From Thalassomonas sp. RHCl1 (GTDB lineage: Bacteria; Pseudomonadota; Gammaproteobacteria; Enterobacterales; Alteromonadaceae), in assembly GCF_947387555.1 (NCBI RefSeq), contig NZ_CANDNZ010000015.1:88889-152888 (forward strand): 64,000 nucleotides of DNA, written 5' to 3'. Within the stretch, counting starts at the first letter, position 1; the number at the start of each line of letters is the position of its first letter. Shown piece after piece: positions 25,218 through 34,877 of this stretch. A program made the translations under genes and the position numbers. The notes below the pieces were generated by a model. It had not been told where the DNA came from, ran no database searches, and saw only the letters and a program-made list of their open reading frames with translations.

Positions 25218-26762
25218 TTAGTTGTCCAGTGTCATCAATACCGAGCCTGTCATTTCTTTTGGCTGCTCCAGCCCCATCAGGTGCAGCAAGGTCGGGGAGA
25301 TGTCACTTAAGGTGCCGCTTTGTGCCGGTGTAGCCTGACGGCCGACATAAATTAGCGGCACAGGTTCGCAGGTATGGGCGGTATGGGCCTGGCCGGTTTC
25401 GCTGTTGGTCATCTGTTCGGCATTGCCGTGATCTGCGGTGATCAAACACTCGCCGCCGGTTTTTTGCAGGGCGCTCACCACACGTCCAATCGAGCGGTCA
25501 ACGGCTTCACAGGCCTGAACCGCGGCATCGAATTTTCCGGTGTGGCCCACCATATCGCCATTGGGGTAGTTACAGACGATAAAATCGAACTCACCGCTTT
25601 CGATGGCGGATACCAGTTTGTCGGTTAATAACGCCGAGTTCATTTCCGGCTGCATGTCATAGGTGGCGACCTGGGGAGAAGGTACTAAAATACGCTGTTC
25701 GCCGTCGAAAACCGCTTCTTTGCCGCCGCTAAAGAAAAATGATACATGGGCATATTTTTCGGTTTCGGAAATGCGCAGTTGGGTTTTGTTATGTTTTGCC
25801 AGCCATTCCCCGAGTACGTTTTCCAGTTCGACCGCCGGGAAAGCGCAGCTGGTGTCTATATCGGCGGCATACTCGGTTAACATGACAAAATCGGCAATTG
25901 CCGGTACTTTTTTGCGGGCAAAACCGTTGAAATCGGGATCGGTAAAGCTACGGGTGAACTGGCGCGCCCGGTCTGCGCGAAAGTTCATAAAAATCAGTGC
26001 ATCGCCGTCGTTCACTGCTATTGCCTTACCCTCGGGGTCCAGGATAACGCTGGGGGAGACAAATTCATCGTTTTCATCCCGGCCGTAAGCATCACTCAGT
26101 GCCGAGACCGCATCCGGGTATTGGTATTTGGCCTCACCGCATACCATCAGGTTATAAGCGGCTTCCACGCGTTCCCAGCGCTGATCCCTGTCCATGGCAT
26201 AATAGCGGCCGCTGATAGACGCTATCTGGCCGCAGCCGGATGCGCTGAGTTTTTCCTGCACCTTAACCAGCGAGCTTTGTGCGCTGCGTGGCGGGGTATC
26301 CCGGCCGTCGAGAAAGGCGTGCAGATAAATTTTATTGGCGCCTCTTGCGTGGGCGAGTTCGATCATGGCGATAATATGATCTTCATGGCTGTGGACGCCG
26401 CCGGGGGAAAGCAAGCCAAAGATATGGACCGCCTTGCCCTGCTCGGTGGCAAGATCAACCGCCCGGCACAGCGCCGGATTTTGTTCAAATTCTTTATCGT
26501 TTATGGCTTTGGTGATGCGGGTGAAATCCTGGTAAACGGTACGTCCGGCGCCCAGGTTGACATGACCGACTTCGGAATTGCCCATTTGCCCCTCGGGCAG
26601 GCCCACCGCCATGCCTGAGGTATCGATCAGCATATTGGGGTAGTTGGCTTTCAGTTCGTCGAGTACCGGGGTGCTGGCATGATAAATGGCATTAGCGCTG
26701 CTATCCTCACGATAGCCCCAACCGTCTAAAATGATAAGTACCGTGGTTTTTTTGTTAGCCAT
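25218..26762 (-). CDS. gpmM: 2,3-bisphosphoglycerate-independent phosphoglycerate mutase
   Basis: 514 aa, the full length of the family. The metal-binding start [12 protein letters not shown] (Asp near 14), the phospho-serine motif QMGNSEVGH near 62, the [11 protein letters not shown] loop near 125, and SHEDH and [10 protein letters not shown] (second metal cluster near 440) are all present. It interconverts 3- and 2-phosphoglycerate in glycolysis using two manganese ions. It begins the gpmM-envC-yibQ operon on the minus strand, an arrangement conserved in gammaproteobacteria. Confidence 0.97.
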   Translation of the reverse strand: MANKKTTVLIILDGWGYREDSSANAIYHASTPVLDELKANYPNMLIDTSGMAVGLPEGQMGNSEVGHVNLGAGRTVYQDFTRITKAINDKEFEQNPALCRAVDLATEQGKAVHIFGLLSPGGVHSHEDHIIAMIELAHARGANKIYLHAFLDGRDTPPRSAQSSLVKVQEKLSASGCGQIASISGRYYAMDRDQRWERVEAAYNLMVCGEAKYQYPDAVSALSDAYGRDENDEFVSPSVILDPEGKAIAVNDGDALIFMNFRADRARQFTRSFTDPDFNGFARKKVPAIADFVMLTEYAADIDTSCAFPAVELENVLGEWLAKHNKTQLRISETEKYAHVSFFFSGGKEAVFDGEQRILVPSPQVATYDMQPEMNSALLTDKLVSAIESGEFDFIVCNYPNGDMVGHTGKFDAAVQACEAVDRSIGRVVSALQKTGGECLITADHGNAEQMTNSETGQAHTAHTCEPVPLIYVGRQATPAQSGTLSDISPTLLHLMGLEQPKEMTGSVLMTLDN

Positions 26763-26993
26763 GACAATTCCTCTATGATAACTGAAAGCAAATTTAGCTG
26801 GCGGACATTGTACACGGATAGAGAGATATCGCCAGTTGGCGTCGCTTTTTTCTCCCTTTTTCAGGGGGATTTTTGTAACAACTTACCCTGAGCGGCTTTT
26901 CTTGCCGCGATCGACGCCGGGATACTTTTCTTTACCGCATTAGCCTGTATACTGTGGCAGTTTTACAATTTATCTACAATAGCGGTCTAATCT

Positions 26994-27425
26994 ATGGAAC
27001 AACTTATTGCCTTTGCCGGTAACCATCCCATGTTAAGCATGATATGGCTGATACTGGTGATTTTGCTGATCGGCACCAGTATTAAAATGAAATTGTCGCC
27101 GATTAAAGCGATTACCCCACAAGAGCTGACTTTCCAGGTGAACCGGGAAGACGGGGTCGTTGTGGATATTCGCCCGGAAAAAGAGTTTAAAACCAGTCAT
27201 ATTCTGGACTCGATCAATCTTTCCAATGAAAAAATTAGCAATAATGACTTTGTCAGCCTTGAAAAGCATAAAGATAAACCCATTATTGTGGTATGTGCCG
27301 CTGGTATGACCGCGGGTAAAGTGGCTAATCAGCTGTTAAAAGCCGGCTTCTCTAAAGTGAGTCTACTTAAGGGGGGCATGGGGGCATGGTCGGGGGCCGG
27401 ATTGCCGGTCGCCAAAGGTAAGTAG
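26994..27425 (+). CDS. yibN: Membrane-anchored rhodanese-like protein YibN
   Basis: 143 aa. One N-terminal membrane helix (about 13-32) is followed by a rhodanese domain with VVDIRPEKEFKTSHILDSINL and the active-site loop VVCAAGMTAGKVA, with the catalytic cysteine near residue 102. Single-domain rhodaneses transfer sulfane sulfur from the cysteine persulfide. It heads the conserved yibN-grxC-secB-gpsA cluster. The 230-bp gap upstream, shared with divergent gpmM, must hold the promoters for both. Confidence 0.93.
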   Translation: MEQLIAFAGNHPMLSMIWLILVILLIGTSIKMKLSPIKAITPQELTFQVNREDGVVVDIRPEKEFKTSHILDSINLSNEKISNNDFVSLEKHKDKPIIVVCAAGMTAGKVANQLLKAGFSKVSLLKGGMGAWSGAGLPVAKGK

Positions 27426-27434
27426 AGGTATATT

Positions 27435-27692
27435 GTGGTAGCGGTAGATATTTATACTAAAGAGTATTGTCCTTATTGTGTCAGGGCCAAGGCCTTGTTG
27501 ACACAAAAACAAGTCAGCTTCAGAGAAATAAAAATCGATGAAAATCCGGGATTGAGACCCGAGATGATTGAGCGTAGCAAGGGCGGTACCACGGTACCAC
27601 AAATCTTTATTAACGATGCCCATGTCGGCGGTTGTGACGATTTAATGGCGTTAGAAGCCAGTAATAACTTAGACAGCCTGCTAAAGGCATAA
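27435..27692 (+). CDS. grxC: Glutaredoxin 3
   Basis: 85 aa. Thioredoxin fold with the dithiol active site YCPYC (Cys 12 and 15), TTVPQIFINDAHVGG (cis-Pro and glutathione-binding TVP) and GCDDL near the end. Uses glutathione to reduce disulfides. Translation begins at GTG 27435, nine bases after the rhodanese stop codon, so the two are coupled. Confidence 0.95.
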   Translation: MVAVDIYTKEYCPYCVRAKALLTQKQVSFREIKIDENPGLRPEMIERSKGGTTVPQIFINDAHVGGCDDLMALEASNNLDSLLKA

Positions 27693-27791
27693 TCGAACTT
27701 AGCCCGGGTGTTACGCCGGGGTTAAATAAATAATAATATTCAGGCGTCAGATTTATTGATGATGGCGCTCCATTAAAACAGGATGATTAAC

Positions 27792-28298
27792 ATGGCTGAC
27801 GAAATTCAAAACGGCTCAGAAACCGGCGCAGAACAAGCGGCGCCACAATTTGCGATCCAACGCGTATATACCAAAGATATTTCTTTTGAAACGCCGAATT
27901 CTCCGGCGATTTTCCAAAAAGAATGGAAGCCGGAAATTAAACTGGACTTAGATACCCGTTCAGCCAAACTGGCGGATGATACTTATGAAGTTGTCTTGGC
28001 CCTGACGGTTACCGCGACAGTCGAAGGGCAAACTGCCTTTTTAGCCGAAGTACAGCAAGCGGGTATCTTCACTATCGGTAACTTACCTGAAGCACAACTG
28101 GCTCACACCATTGGCGCCTTCTGTCCGACGACCTTGTTCCCGTATGCCCGTGAAGCGGTATCCAGCCTGGTTAACCGTGGTTCTTTCCCGCAGCTGAACC
28201 TGGCACCGGTTAACTTTGATGCCTTATTTGCTTCTTACGTGCAAAAACGTGCCGCAGACGCTGAAGCAGGCGCAGCAGCAAGCACAGAAACACATTAA
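27792..28298 (+). CDS. secB: Protein-export chaperone SecB
   Basis: 168 aa from the second ATG, chosen because AGGATG places a Shine-Dalgarno eight bases before it while the ATG at 27783 has none. The core [19 protein letters not shown] and the C-terminal [17 protein letters not shown] are characteristic of SecB, which forms a tetramer, holds precursors unfolded and hands them to SecA. The alanine-rich tail is family-typical but more acidic here. It is followed after 6 bp by gpsA. Confidence 0.97.
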   Translation: MADEIQNGSETGAEQAAPQFAIQRVYTKDISFETPNSPAIFQKEWKPEIKLDLDTRSAKLADDTYEVVLALTVTATVEGQTAFLAEVQQAGIFTIGNLPEAQLAHTIGAFCPTTLFPYAREAVSSLVNRGSFPQLNLAPVNFDALFASYVQKRAADAEAGAAASTETH

Positions 28299-28304
28299 TC
28301 CTTA

Positions 28305-29312
28305 ATGAGCTCAGAACAAGCGAAAATTGTCGTGCTCGGCGCCGGCTCTTATGGGACGGCGCTGGCGATTTGTCTGGCGCGCAATGGTCATAAAACCTTG
28401 CTTTGGGGCCGGGATCAAGCACATGTGGCGCAAATGGCGGCCAGCCGGGATAACCAGCGTTATCTGCCGGATGTTGCTTTTCCGGAGGCTTTACAGCTGG
28501 AAAGTGATTTGGCTACTGCGGTTAAGGCCAGCGACAATATCTTAGTGGTGGTGCCCAGCCATGCCTTTGGCGATATGCTTGGGCAGATCAAACCTTATTT
28601 GTCTGCCCGCAGCAAGGTTGCCTGGGCCACGAAAGGCCTGGAGCCGGAAACCGGCCGTTTGTTGCAGGATGTCGCCCGAGAGGCGCTGGGGCAGGAGATG
28701 TCCCTGGCGGTGTTGTCCGGTCCTACTTTTGCCCGGGAAATGGCCGCGGGTTTGCCGACGGCCATTTCTATGTCCTCGACAGATGCAAGCTTTGTGACTG
28801 AGCTTTCGGACCTGCTGCATTGCCAAAAGCATTTTCGGGTTTATCTCAATAATGATTTTATCGGAGTACAGCTTGGCGGCGCGGTCAAGAATGTGATTGC
28901 CATCGGCGCCGGTATGGCTGACGGCATAGGCTTCGGGGCGAATGCCCGTACCGCCTTGATCACCCGCGGCCTGGCGGAAATGACCCGTTTGGGGGAAGCC
29001 TTGGGGGCGGACGCCAATACCTTTATGGGGATGGCGGGTCTGGGGGATCTGGTGCTGACCTGCACCGATAACCAGTCTCGTAACCGGCGTTTCGGCCTGG
29101 CGTTAGGCCAGGGTAAAGAAGTTGAACAGGCGATGACGGATATTGGCCAGGTGGTGGAAGGTTACCGCAATACCAAAGAAGTTTATCTGCTTGCCCGGCG
29201 TATGAAAGTGGAAATGCCGATCGTTGAACAAGTTTACCAGGTCTTGTATCAGGGCAAAGATGCCAAATTGGCGGCTTCTGATCTGCTATCGCGCCAGCCT
29301 AAGGTTGAATAA
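28305..29312 (+). CDS. gpsA: Glycerol-3-phosphate dehydrogenase [NAD(P)+]
   Basis: 335 aa. NAD(P)-binding [13 protein letters not shown] at 9-21, [12 protein letters not shown] near 137 and the catalytic lysine in [17 protein letters not shown] near 192, then [14 protein letters not shown]. It makes sn-glycerol-3-phosphate from dihydroxyacetone phosphate for phospholipid synthesis. It lies immediately after secB, as in E. coli, and is followed by a hairpin terminator. Confidence 0.97.
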   Translation: MSSEQAKIVVLGAGSYGTALAICLARNGHKTLLWGRDQAHVAQMAASRDNQRYLPDVAFPEALQLESDLATAVKASDNILVVVPSHAFGDMLGQIKPYLSARSKVAWATKGLEPETGRLLQDVAREALGQEMSLAVLSGPTFAREMAAGLPTAISMSSTDASFVTELSDLLHCQKHFRVYLNNDFIGVQLGGAVKNVIAIGAGMADGIGFGANARTALITRGLAEMTRLGEALGADANTFMGMAGLGDLVLTCTDNQSRNRRFGLALGQGKEVEQAMTDIGQVVEGYRNTKEVYLLARRMKVEMPIVEQVYQVLYQGKDAKLAASDLLSRQPKVE

Positions 29313-29324
29313 CCCTATCTGTTA

Positions 29325-29354
29325 TTACCGCCTGAAATACCAGGCGGTATTATC
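29325..29354. terminator. Hairpin between convergent gpsA and trmL
   Basis: Stem TACCGCCTG / CAGGCGGTA with a 6-base loop, then a T-rich tail (ATTATCTTTCTTTTCTT) on the plus strand, 13 bp after the gpsA stop codon. Confidence 0.75.
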
Positions 29355-29390
29355 TTTCTTTTCTTGCTAAAGGGCTGTGAAAATCAGCTT

Positions 29391-29855
29391 TTATACCGCA
29401 TCCGTGAATCCCAGCTGACGCCAGGCTTCATAGACAATCACCGCGGCGGCATTGGATAAATTCATGCTGCGGCTGTCTTGTAACATAGGAATGCGGATCT
29501 TGTCCTGATCCGGGATTTGTACCCTGACGTCTTCCGGCAAGCCCGATGTTTCCGAGCCGAATAATAAGTAATCCCCTTCGCTGAAGTTGACTTCATGATG
29601 GTATTTGGTCGCCTTGGTGGTGATGGCCAAAATACGCTTAGGTTGCTGGTTTTCGACAAAGTCGTTAAAACTTGCGTGTTTCTTGATGGCGGCAAACTCA
29701 TGATAATCCAGCCCGGCGCGGCGCAGGCGTTTATCGTCTACAGAAAAACCAAGAGGCTCAATCAGATGCAGGCGAAAACCTGAGTTAGCGCAAAGGCGGA
29801 TGATATTCCCGGTATTTGGCGGGATCTGAGGTTGAAAAAGAACAACGTCTAACAT
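29391..29855 (-). CDS. trmL: tRNA (cytidine(34)-2'-O)-methyltransferase TrmL
   Basis: 154 aa SPOUT methyltransferase. [15 protein letters not shown] at the N-terminus, [10 protein letters not shown] near 100 and [23 protein letters not shown] near 130-150 form the knotted SAM-binding site. In E. coli it methylates the wobble base of the two tRNA-Leu isoacceptors. It is convergent with gpsA, in the same neighbourhood as in enterobacteria (trmL near gpsA-secB). Confidence 0.95.
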   Translation of the reverse strand: MLDVVLFQPQIPPNTGNIIRLCANSGFRLHLIEPLGFSVDDKRLRRAGLDYHEFAAIKKHASFNDFVENQQPKRILAITTKATKYHHEVNFSEGDYLLFGSETSGLPEDVRVQIPDQDKIRIPMLQDSRSMNLSNAAAVIVYEAWRQLGFTDAV

Positions 29856-29959
29856 AAAGTCTGCTCAATAAGGATAAATCCCGCTGATTATACCCTGCTT
29901 ATCCGGAAAGTCTTTACCGATGTGGAGAATTTTATCGCCAGGGGAGAGGATGATGCTGT

Positions 29960-30880
29960 ATGAACAAAGTGACTGAAACCGCCGAGAACTATGCTTTTTG
30001 GGTGCGCCTGGCCGCCATCGCCTCCTCGGGCACGGCAGTATTACTGGTGGTGATCAAGCTTTATGCCTGGTTTGTCACCGATGCCAGTGCCATGCTGGCA
30101 TCGGCGACGGACTCTATGCTGGATCTCTTTGCCTCGGTAATGAATATTATTATTCTCAGGTTTGCCCTGGCTCCCGCCGATAAAGAGCATAGGTTTGGTC
30201 ACGGCAAGGCGGAAAGCCTGGCGGGGTTAGTCCAGGCAGCCTTTGTCCTGGGGTCGGCCTTGCTGTTGTTGTTTAACGGTGTCAGCCGCCTGCTCAACCC
30301 CCAGGTGGTGGTAAATGCCGATATTGGTATCTGGGTTACTGTGATCACTATTGCGCTGACCTTGCTGTTGGTGGCTTTTCAGCAATATGTGATCCGTTTG
30401 ACCCGCTCTGTGGTGATCAGCGCCGATGCCCTGCATTATAAATCGGATTTACTGCTTAATGTTGGCGTGTTGGTGGCGCTCTTTTTAAGCCAGGGGATCT
30501 GGTTGAGGGCGGATGGCCTTTTCACCATAGGGGTCGGCTGTTACCTGATGTGGGGAGCGGGGAAAATTATCTGGGTCAGCATACATCACTTGATGGATCA
30601 TGAACTTGAAGAGGAAGATCTCGAGCAGATCAAAGCTATAGTGCTCAATCATGATGGCGCCCTGGGCATGCATGAACTGCGTACCCGTCAGTCGGGTAAT
30701 ATACGCTTTATCCAGTTTCACCTGGAACTGGACGATAACCTTTCTTTGTTAGAAGCCCATGGTATAGGGGAAGAAATCGAATTCAAGATCAACAAAGCCT
30801 TAGCGCCGTGTGAGGTCTTTATTCATCACGACCCCACCTCTGTGGTGCAGAAGGAGCTGGCCCGGGATGAAACGCTTTAA
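29960..30880 (+). CDS. fieF: Cation diffusion facilitator FieF (iron/zinc efflux)
   Basis: 306 aa. Five to six membrane helices, with metal-site aspartates in DSMLDLFAS near 47-55 (the D-x-x-x-D of CDF transporters), HRFGHGKAESLAGL loop and SADALHYKSDLLLN near 155-168 (H-x-x-x-D). The C-terminal cytoplasmic domain (about 215-300) ends VFIHHDPTS, matching FieF metal ligands. It exports Fe2+/Zn2+/Cd2+ by proton antiport as a homodimer. Its stop codon overlaps that of the convergent hydrolase gene by four bases. In E. coli fieF adjoins cpxP, and the Cpx genes lie 1 kb downstream here. Confidence 0.93.
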   Translation: MNKVTETAENYAFWVRLAAIASSGTAVLLVVIKLYAWFVTDASAMLASATDSMLDLFASVMNIIILRFALAPADKEHRFGHGKAESLAGLVQAAFVLGSALLLLFNGVSRLLNPQVVVNADIGIWVTVITIALTLLLVAFQQYVIRLTRSVVISADALHYKSDLLLNVGVLVALFLSQGIWLRADGLFTIGVGCYLMWGAGKIIWVSIHHLMDHELEEEDLEQIKAIVLNHDGALGMHELRTRQSGNIRFIQFHLELDDNLSLLEAHGIGEEIEFKINKALAPCEVFIHHDPTSVVQKELARDETL

Positions 30881-31884
30881 TATGCTTCAAACCATTGTAT
30901 TGCCCGGGTAAGCGCCTGCTGTCGATATTCGTCTTTTTCAAACAAGAGTTCGTGACGGGCCTTGTCTATGGTGATCGCTTTACCGCCGGGACAGGAAGCA
31001 GGGAAGATTTGATTTAACCGGTAGCAAAACTCATCCTGGGCCCGGTTATCCACTATGATCTCTGCCCCCGCCTGCAACACAGTTATCGGTGTTTTGAGGC
31101 GGTTTAAGTCCCTGAAAATGGCCTTGTGGGTGTTAATGGCCTGGTTTAACCAATGAAAGGTGACTCCCCCCAGTTGCAGCTCTGTGGTGGTTTGATATAA
31201 CTCGGTAAATTTTTGGTAGCGCACCTGCGAGTGCATCAGCGGGTTGTTGTTAAAGTCTTTTTGCGTAAACCCTCCCTGGCCGATAAAGTACCAGGGGCTC
31301 TTGCCTAGCCATTGGTTAAGGCGGTTGCCGGTTTTTATCAGGCAAGCGGCAAGCCAGTCGGGTATGCCGCCGCTGTTAATGGCGATCATCGGCGAAGCAA
31401 AAACTGCTGCGCTGATGTTGTTTTGGTATTGCTGTAAATAGCGGGTGGCGATCGCCGCTCCCATGGAGTGGGCCAGAATATAGTTCTTTGACTGGCTGTC
31501 GGCCTTGACGACAGTGTCGATAAACTGCTGCAGATCCTGGCTGTAATCATCGAAGAGCTTCACATAACCTTTATGGGGATGGCTTAGCAGCCGCTGTGAA
31601 ATCCCCTGGCCGCGGTGATCGATAATATAGACACTGTAACCGGCATGAAACAGCTCATAACTAAGCTCCTGGTATTTTAAATAACCCTCCGAACGGCCCG
31701 GCACCAGGATCAGTTTTTTAATGCTGTTTTGTTCGCTGTTATGCTCGAAAGCGGCAAAATTGATGCGGGCATTGTCAACCCCGTTAAAGTCGCCAAAACG
31801 GCCTTGTTGCCAAAACGGTTCGATCTTGTCCCGGTAAACTCGGCTCAGTTCCGCTTCTTTGATCAGTTTAATGCTCGCAGCCAT
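30877..31884 (-). CDS. Alpha/beta hydrolase, lysophospholipase-like (PldB family)
   Basis: 335 aa. A canonical hydrolase core: IDHRGQGISQRLL loop near 90, nucleophile elbow AHSMGAA near 140 (A-x-S-x-G variant), acid residue probably in LQAGAEIIVDNRAQ near 270, and catalytic His near the C-terminus in KARHELLFEKDEYR. The H-x-x-x-F-x-E-x-D-x-x-R ending is typical of PldB-like monoacyl lipases. No signal peptide, so probably cytoplasmic or inner-membrane associated. It would split lysophospholipids or monoacylglycerols. It overlaps the end of fieF and is 45 bp from cpxA. Confidence 0.85.
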   Translation of the reverse strand: MAASIKLIKEAELSRVYRDKIEPFWQQGRFGDFNGVDNARINFAAFEHNSEQNSIKKLILVPGRSEGYLKYQELSYELFHAGYSVYIIDHRGQGISQRLLSHPHKGYVKLFDDYSQDLQQFIDTVVKADSQSKNYILAHSMGAAIATRYLQQYQNNISAAVFASPMIAINSGGIPDWLAACLIKTGNRLNQWLGKSPWYFIGQGGFTQKDFNNNPLMHSQVRYQKFTELYQTTTELQLGGVTFHWLNQAINTHKAIFRDLNRLKTPITVLQAGAEIIVDNRAQDEFCYRLNQIFPASCPGGKAITIDKARHELLFEKDEYRQQALTRAIQWFEAY

Positions 31885-31928
31885 ACCTTTTATCCCTGTG
31901 TCTATCTACCAACACAAGTGACAACCGG

Positions 31929-33374
31929 CTAACCGGCATCCGTTTGTTCTGGTTGAATATTATCAAGAGGTAATTGTATGGTAACCGTCAGTCCGCCGCT
32001 ATCATTATTCTGTGCCGTGATACTGCCCCGGTGCGCCAATACTGCCTGCCTGGCAATCGCCAGCCCCAAACCTGTGCCGCCGGTTTTCCTGTCCCTGGCT
32101 TCGGCGACCCGGTAGAAAGGGTCGAATAATTGCGCCAGGGCATGCTCAGGTACGCCGGGACCGGCATCGGCAATGGTGAGCACGGCGTTATGGCCCTGGT
32201 GCCTGAGTGTTACTTCAATATTGCTGCCTTGCGGGCTGTATTTCACCGCATTGCCCAGCACATTACTGATGGCACTGGCAATCAGCTGGCTGTCGGCCTT
32301 AAGCTGGCTGTTTTTTACCGCATCAAGCTGCAGTTTTATTGATTTTTCATCGGCGGTAAACTGGGCGTCCTGGAGCAAAATATCCAACAGCCCCGTCAGA
32401 TCCAGTTTGGCAAAGTTCAGCTGGTGCAGGGCATTCTCGAGCCGGGATAAGGCCAGTACATCGGCGATCATTTGATCCAGGCGATGTACTTCGGTTTCAC
32501 ATCTTTGCAGGTGCTTGCTCAGGTTTTTTGGATCATCTGAGGATTTTTGCGCCAGACCCAGGGCCATTTGCAGCCGGGTCATGGGGGAGCGCAGTTCATG
32601 GGAGACATCCCCCAACAGGCGTTTTTGCGCCTGCAGGGAGATTTCCAGTTTTTGTGCCATTTGATTGATGCTTCTTGCCAGTGAGCCAAGTTCATCGCTG
32701 CGTGTGGCACCGTCATTCACCCGCACCGATAAATCGCCGTCTCCGAGCCGGTTGGCGACGCTGCGCATACTTAATAACGGCTTGCTAAGGTTACGGGCCA
32801 ATAGCCAGCAAAAGATAAAGCTGATCACCAGGGGCAGGGCGATACGGGCCCAGGGAGGCAGTTGTGAAAAGAACAGCATAGTAAAATGTTTCCGGCTTTC
32901 TTTTACCGCAACAAAAAACTGGTAGTCCTTATTATGTAAAGTGACTAGCTGCGGTCCGGTCAGACGCAACTCGGGAAACTGGTAGGTTTTAAGTTCGCTA
33001 AAATGATTCCCGCCCAGGTAGTTTTTAAGCGCAGGCAAGTCATTGCCTGAGCTGGTCAGCAACTTGCCGCCGGCGAGTTCCTTTATCCACAACTCAGGCG
33101 GGGTACCAAAGGCCCTTTTCATCTTAAAGCGCCCCCTGCGGTGAAAATTTTCGAGGAAATCCAGTATGTCCGCCGGTTGTGCCCGGGTGATCCTGCGGCT
33201 GATATTGTGCAGGTGTCCCCTGTCCCCTTCGTGGGGGGCCAGGATCAGGATATCATTGCTTAGCTGGGCGATAATAAAGCGGGTGGTCAATATCGATAAA
33301 ATGGTAATTAACCAGAACCAGCAGAAAAGCTTGACCTTGATCGACGACAGCACGGCCCTGATTTGCTTGATCAT
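31929..33374 (-). CDS. cpxA: CpxA-like envelope stress sensor histidine kinase
   Basis: 481 aa. Two membrane helices (about 13-34 and 177-197) enclose a periplasmic sensor domain of about 140 residues. A HAMP domain follows (VANRLGDGDLSVRV), then the dimerisation H box DVSHELRSPMTRL near 252, N box SAISNVLGNAVKYSP near 365, G1 DAGPGVPE near 400 and G2 TGGTGLGLAIARQ near 430. All phosphorylation residues are intact. It overlaps cpxR by four bases. The E. coli ortholog senses misfolded envelope proteins. The nearby Spy-like gene and fieF make the Cpx assignment solid, although the sensor domain cannot be verified by eye. Confidence 0.88.
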   Translation of the reverse strand: MIKQIRAVLSSIKVKLFCWFWLITILSILTTRFIIAQLSNDILILAPHEGDRGHLHNISRRITRAQPADILDFLENFHRRGRFKMKRAFGTPPELWIKELAGGKLLTSSGNDLPALKNYLGGNHFSELKTYQFPELRLTGPQLVTLHNKDYQFFVAVKESRKHFTMLFFSQLPPWARIALPLVISFIFCWLLARNLSKPLLSMRSVANRLGDGDLSVRVNDGATRSDELGSLARSINQMAQKLEISLQAQKRLLGDVSHELRSPMTRLQMALGLAQKSSDDPKNLSKHLQRCETEVHRLDQMIADVLALSRLENALHQLNFAKLDLTGLLDILLQDAQFTADEKSIKLQLDAVKNSQLKADSQLIASAISNVLGNAVKYSPQGSNIEVTLRHQGHNAVLTIADAGPGVPEHALAQLFDPFYRVAEARDRKTGGTGLGLAIARQAVLAHRGSITAQNNDSGGLTVTIQLPLDNIQPEQTDAG

Positions 33375-34075
33375 GTCAGGGATTCACCGGATAAAAAGAT
33401 GTAACCGGCACCGCGGATGGTTTTAATTTTATCCTGATCGCTGGCGGGCAGGAGCTTGCGCCTGATGTTGCTGACATGCATGTCGATGCTGCGGTCAAAC
33501 GGGCTGAGCTTACGTCCGAGCACCAACTCAGATAAAGTTTCTTTACTGACAATGGTGCCGTGATGTTCCATCAGGTAGGTCAGGATCTGGTATTCGGTAC
33601 CGGTGAGCTCCAGTGGTTGTCCGTGGCAACATACTTGTCGGGTGGCATGGTTAAGTTCGACCTCGTTGACCTTCACTAAAGCCACGGGTTCGTGGTTATC
33701 CCTGATAATATCTATGCGCCGTAAAATCGCCTTGATCCGTGCCAGTAACTCCCTGTGATGAAAAGGTTTGGCCAGGTAATCATCGGCGCCAAGCTCCAGT
33801 CCGAGTACGCGATCGGTATCATCTCCCTTGGCGGTGAGCATTAACACCGGAGTCTGATGATTACCTCCCAGTGCCTTTAACACCTCGAAACCGTTGAGTT
33901 CGGGCATCATCACATCAAGTAAAATCAGGTCTATGCCCTTGTCATAGGCCCGGGATAAGCCGGAGATGCCATCATGGCAGCATTCGACCTCAAAGCCTTC
34001 ACCGCCCAGATATTCAGTTAATAACTCTGTCAGTTCCCTGTCATCATCAATAATTAATAAACGTTTATTATTCAC
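33371..34075 (-). CDS. cpxR: CpxR-like OmpR-family response regulator
   Basis: 234 aa. Receiver domain with acidic pocket IIDDDRE at 8-14, phospho-acceptor Asp in LILLDVMMPE near 56, T in LTAKGDD and K in LAKPFHH near 105. The C-terminal winged helix reads LTGTEYQILTYLMEHHG, SKETLSELVLG and RSIDMHVSNIRRKLLP with RGAGYIF. The start is GTG at 34075. Upstream lies a GTAAA-N6-GTAAA site, which suggests autoregulation together with the divergent Spy-like gene. Confidence 0.92.
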   Translation of the reverse strand: MNNKRLLIIDDDRELTELLTEYLGGEGFEVECCHDGISGLSRAYDKGIDLILLDVMMPELNGFEVLKALGGNHQTPVLMLTAKGDDTDRVLGLELGADDYLAKPFHHRELLARIKAILRRIDIIRDNHEPVALVKVNEVELNHATRQVCCHGQPLELTGTEYQILTYLMEHHGTIVSKETLSELVLGRKLSPFDRSIDMHVSNIRRKLLPASDQDKIKTIRGAGYIFLSGESLT

Positions 34076-34175
34076 AGTACTATCTCCGGTAACGGCAACA
34101 AATCAAGGTGGCAAATCAGCCCATGCCTAACAGGCAAAATTATAATACCCCAGAGATGAAAAAACAGCGCCGCCT

Positions 34176-34191
34176 TTTACATAACCTTTAC
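34176..34191 (-). promoter_or_regulatory. Putative CpxR box between cpxR and the cpxP/spy-like gene
   Basis: On the minus strand GTAAA, six bases (GGTTAT), GTAAA, fitting the CpxR consensus GTAAA-N(4-8)-GTAAA. It lies in the 265-bp divergent region about 100 bp from the cpxR start and 150 bp from the Spy-like gene start, which is where a shared autoregulatory site is expected. Confidence 0.65.
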
Positions 34192-34340
34192 ACTGGCTTT
34201 GCGTTTCTTTGCGCTGTGCTGGTTATACTTTTTTCAAGCTTATTTAATCCCCCTCCACTTGCCTAGGGAGTTGGGGATAAAGGGATGTTAAGCCCGGATA
34301 AGCGTTAGATCAAAGTTAGATGAAAGTCGAGGAGACAATG

Positions 34341-34805
34341 ATGAAAAAATCTTTATTAAAGCCGTGGAAGTCGACCCTGGCATTAGCCGCATTTTGCGGT
34401 GTGCTGGCCCTGCCTAATACCGCGTTAGCCTGTCCCAATGATGGTTTTAGCGTGCAAGACACTGAGCAGATGAGGCATTATGGCGGCAAAGGTAAGATGC
34501 GTCGCATGGCCCGCCATTTAGGGCTGGATGAAGCGCAAATCAGTGAGATCAGGGCCATACACCAGGCCGCCCGGGATGAAAATACCGAGCTGCGCGATAC
34601 CATGAAAACCTTTAGGGAAGAAATGAAAACCTTGCTGGCGGCGGAAACCTTTGATGAAGAAGCCTTTGCCGAGCTGCAGGAAAAATACCAGGAAAGCTTC
34701 CAGCAGAAGGGCTTGCTCAGGGCAAAAACCAAACATGCGGTGATTCAGGTTTTTACCGATGAACAGAAAGAAAAGTGGCTGGCGGGCAGGCAGGATAAGG
34801 CTTAA
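34341..34805 (+). CDS. CpxP/Spy-family periplasmic protein
   Basis: 154 aa. A signal peptide (cleavage after ALA near residue 30) precedes an almost wholly helical, charged domain with the two family repeats LDEAQISEIRAIHQA near 66 and FTDEQKEKW near 140 (L-T-x-x-Q type). CpxP and Spy are dimeric periplasmic chaperones. CpxP also restrains CpxA. The ATG at 34341 has AGGAG six bases upstream; the adjacent ATG at 34338 is too close to it. Two cysteines are absent except one just after the signal peptide. Its position opposite cpxR favours CpxP function over Spy. Confidence 0.85.
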   Translation: MKKSLLKPWKSTLALAAFCGVLALPNTALACPNDGFSVQDTEQMRHYGGKGKMRRMARHLGLDEAQISEIRAIHQAARDENTELRDTMKTFREEMKTLLAAETFDEEAFAELQEKYQESFQQKGLLRAKTKHAVIQVFTDEQKEKWLAGRQDKA

Positions 34806-34843
34806 TTTTTTGCCGGTTTATCTTAAACCATATATGCTGAAAA

Positions 34844-34874
34844 CTTATGGAGAATCTTGACCATTCTCCATAAG
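34844..34874 (-). terminator. Hairpin terminator of the M56/TonB gene
   Basis: Perfect 12-bp stem CTTATGGAGAAT / ATTCTCCATAAG, loop of 7, followed on the minus strand by TTTTC. It lies between the convergent Spy-like and M56 genes. Confidence 0.75.
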
Positions 34875-34877
34875 CGG

